From contig JAKFVQ010000022.1 of NCBI GenBank assembly GCA_021732085.1, positions 186,001 to 250,000 of the forward strand: DNA of 64,000 nucleotides, written 5' to 3'. Position 1 is the first letter of the stretch. Each line of letters starts with the position of its first letter. Both the position numbers and the translations under genes were made by a program. The DNA comes from Candidatus Obscuribacterales bacterium. GTDB taxonomy: Bacteria > Cyanobacteriota > Vampirovibrionia > Obscuribacterales > Obscuribacteraceae. Below the pieces are notes generated by a model. That model was not told the DNA's origin and made no database searches. It was given only the letters and a program-made list of their open reading frames with translations. Below, piece by piece: positions 62,747-64,000 of this stretch.

Positions 62747-64000
62747 TCATTTCGCTTTGTATTGCCACACGAACATCTTCGTAGCCTGTCTATCAGCGGG
62801 ATTGCTTTCGGGCAAAACGCCCTCATACATATAAAAGATCTGGAGGTCTTCAATATGTTCTTCGCTTGGGTGTTTCTTATTCCATTCGCGGACAACGTAA
62901 TCAGCATAGAATGGGCGCCAGGCCAAATAGGAATGACTGAAAAGGGCAACCAGGTAAATTCGCCATTGATGATTGGAATAATCCGCTGAAATAAGTTTCG
63001 GTCTCTCCCATGATAGAGGGGCAGCACCTCTGAAAGCGTCAACTATCTTTCCATTCTTTAGCTGAGCTTGCATGACATACCAACCGTTCAACTGAGGTTG
63101 GAAGCCGGCGAACATAAACCAGTTCTGATCCAGTCGAAAGAAATTGGCAATTGGATGCATATCGGTGGGCATCTTAACGCCCGAGCCTGCCAGAGTGGAG
63201 AGATTCCAAAGAATGACGAAGAACAGGAAGAAGCTAACGAGCCCATCTTGCAGTGAATCTTTTGCGCGAATCATAAATGCGTTGTTCTGCCAGGGCACCA
63301 CAGATAGTGTCAGCTCCGGAAGTAACTGGGCTGAATGTCCCAATGTAGTCCTTATTAAGTCAGAAAGATGAAGCTTCTCCCTCCATCTAAATGTACGCTC
63401 CCAAAATTCGGAGGGTAGCAGCGCGACCAAAGATATTATGTTGAAGAGTGGGAAGAAACCGAGTTTGAATACCATTGCTAAGCCGATGTGAAATGAACAA
63501 AGAATGGCAATGGCTACTATGCGCGGGATGCTGTTTTTGATCGGGAGAAGAATGAGAAGTGGGCACAGATATTCCAAAACGACCGTGATGTATGTGCCAA
63601 TTTTCAGAATGTCCGGATATTGGGTGAGATAGACTCCCAGGGAAGTTGTGATGAAGTCGATGTTCAGGGAGTAGAGACCTGCTGTGCCATCGATCCATTG
63701 CTGGGTATTTTTATGAATAGCAGTGCAGAGGTAAATCAACACAATTTGGATTGTATAGGCAATGGTTCCCCAGGAGAGAATCGTGTTTTGTAGGTGTTCC
63801 TTCTTTGCCATTTCCGTTTCCGAAGTTCGCGTTGCATCAACCGAGAGATAATCGCCCCAGGGTAAGAAGATTCCCCAAAAAAGCATCATGCGCAGTAACA
63901 TGTCTTGCCCATCTATTATCATTGGATTTCGATTCTGCAAAGAAATGAGCATTATCCAGGATGCAATAGTCGCAAACCTTGTGCAGTAACCAGCAAATAA
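62747..64000 (-). CDS. HTTM-family membrane protein (partial, runs off right edge)
   Basis: At least 417 residues visible. The open frame continues without a stop to base 64000, and the apparent start at 63952 lies inside the family's N-terminal core (SLQNRNPMIIDGQDMLLRMMLFWGIFLPWGDYLSVD). Several membrane segments; the C-terminal third is soluble. The HTTM (horizontally transferred transmembrane) domain is related to vitamin K-dependent gamma-carboxylase. The first residues of the domain lie outside the window. Function of bacterial members is mostly unknown. Confidence 0.85.
   Translation of the reverse strand, partial: LFAGYCTRFATIASWIMLISLQNRNPMIIDGQDMLLRMMLFWGIFLPWGDYLSVDATRTSETEMAKKEHLQNTILSWGTIAYTIQIVLIYLCTAIHKNTQQWIDGTAGLYSLNIDFITTSLGVYLTQYPDILKIGTYITVVLEYLCPLLILLPIKNSIPRIVAIAILCSFHIGLAMVFKLGFFPLFNIISLVALLPSEFWERTFRWREKLHLSDLIRTTLGHSAQLLPELTLSVVPWQNNAFMIRAKDSLQDGLVSFFLFFVILWNLSTLAGSGVKMPTDMHPIANFFRLDQNWFMFAGFQPQLNGWYVMQAQLKNGKIVDAFRGAAPLSWERPKLISADYSNHQWRIYLVALFSHSYLAWRPFYADYVVREWNKKHPSEEHIEDLQIFYMYEGVLPESNPADRQATKMFVWQYKAK

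Overview
The window looks like a chromosomal segment of a Gram-negative, non-photosynthetic bacterium with a large genome. KdsD (Kdo/LPS pathway), a MinC-MinD-MinE-RodA block, four Hanks-type kinases with TPR-like or beta-propeller sensor halves, many long disordered Gly/Gln/Ala-rich proteins and about 48-50% GC together suggest a member of the Melainabacteria/Vampirovibrionia branch of Cyanobacteriota (Obscuribacter-like). That placement is an inference from gene content; there is no rRNA in the window to confirm it.

Layout. 1-8 kb (minus strand): a partial NarL-type histidine kinase translationally coupled to a 926-aa LysM protein, then three paralogous glycine-rich small proteins, each with the same promoter/palindrome architecture and a hairpin repeat after the gene. 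8-24 kb: kinase, HrpB helicase, two small hypotheticals, short-chain dehydrogenases, a flavin monooxygenase/NAD(P)-binding reductase pair, DUF900-type hydrolase, secreted thioredoxin, DUF4010/MgtC membrane protein, GNAT. 24-26.4 kb: large modular protein. 26.6-27.5 kb: tRNA operon. 27.6-35.1 kb: kinase plus transglutaminase-like protein, the ATP-grasp/alpha-E/transglutaminase operon, a frameshifted phosphotriesterase. 35-50 kb: mostly minus-strand accessory genes (LRR protein, Gly/Asn-rich secreted protein, repeat protein, MFS, EEP-nuclease-tailed modular protein, TadE-like, Sel1, Kef antiporter) with peptide deformylase on the plus strand. 51-55.2 kb: minC-minD-minE-orf-rodA. 55.3-64 kb: hypothetical, UbiA-family prenyltransferase, two kinases, KdsD, an orphan promoter/operator array and a partial HTTM protein.

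The most striking system is at 26,584-27,457. Five tRNA genes with the complete set of leucine anticodons (UAA, CAG, CAA, GAG, UAG) and one tRNA with a Tyr anticodon are arranged in tandem. They are preceded by a 19-residue open frame with six Leu and two Tyr codons, and by RNA segments that pair as a 1:2 protector, 2:3 antiterminator and 3:4 terminator. This is the architecture of a biosynthetic-operon attenuator, but it is placed in front of the tRNAs that decode the leader. In addition, the five Leu tRNAs have a Leu-type D-arm but only a 5-nt variable loop, instead of the long variable arm expected of bacterial tRNA-Leu. The second notable system is the co-regulated glycine-rich paralog family at 4.4-8 kb.
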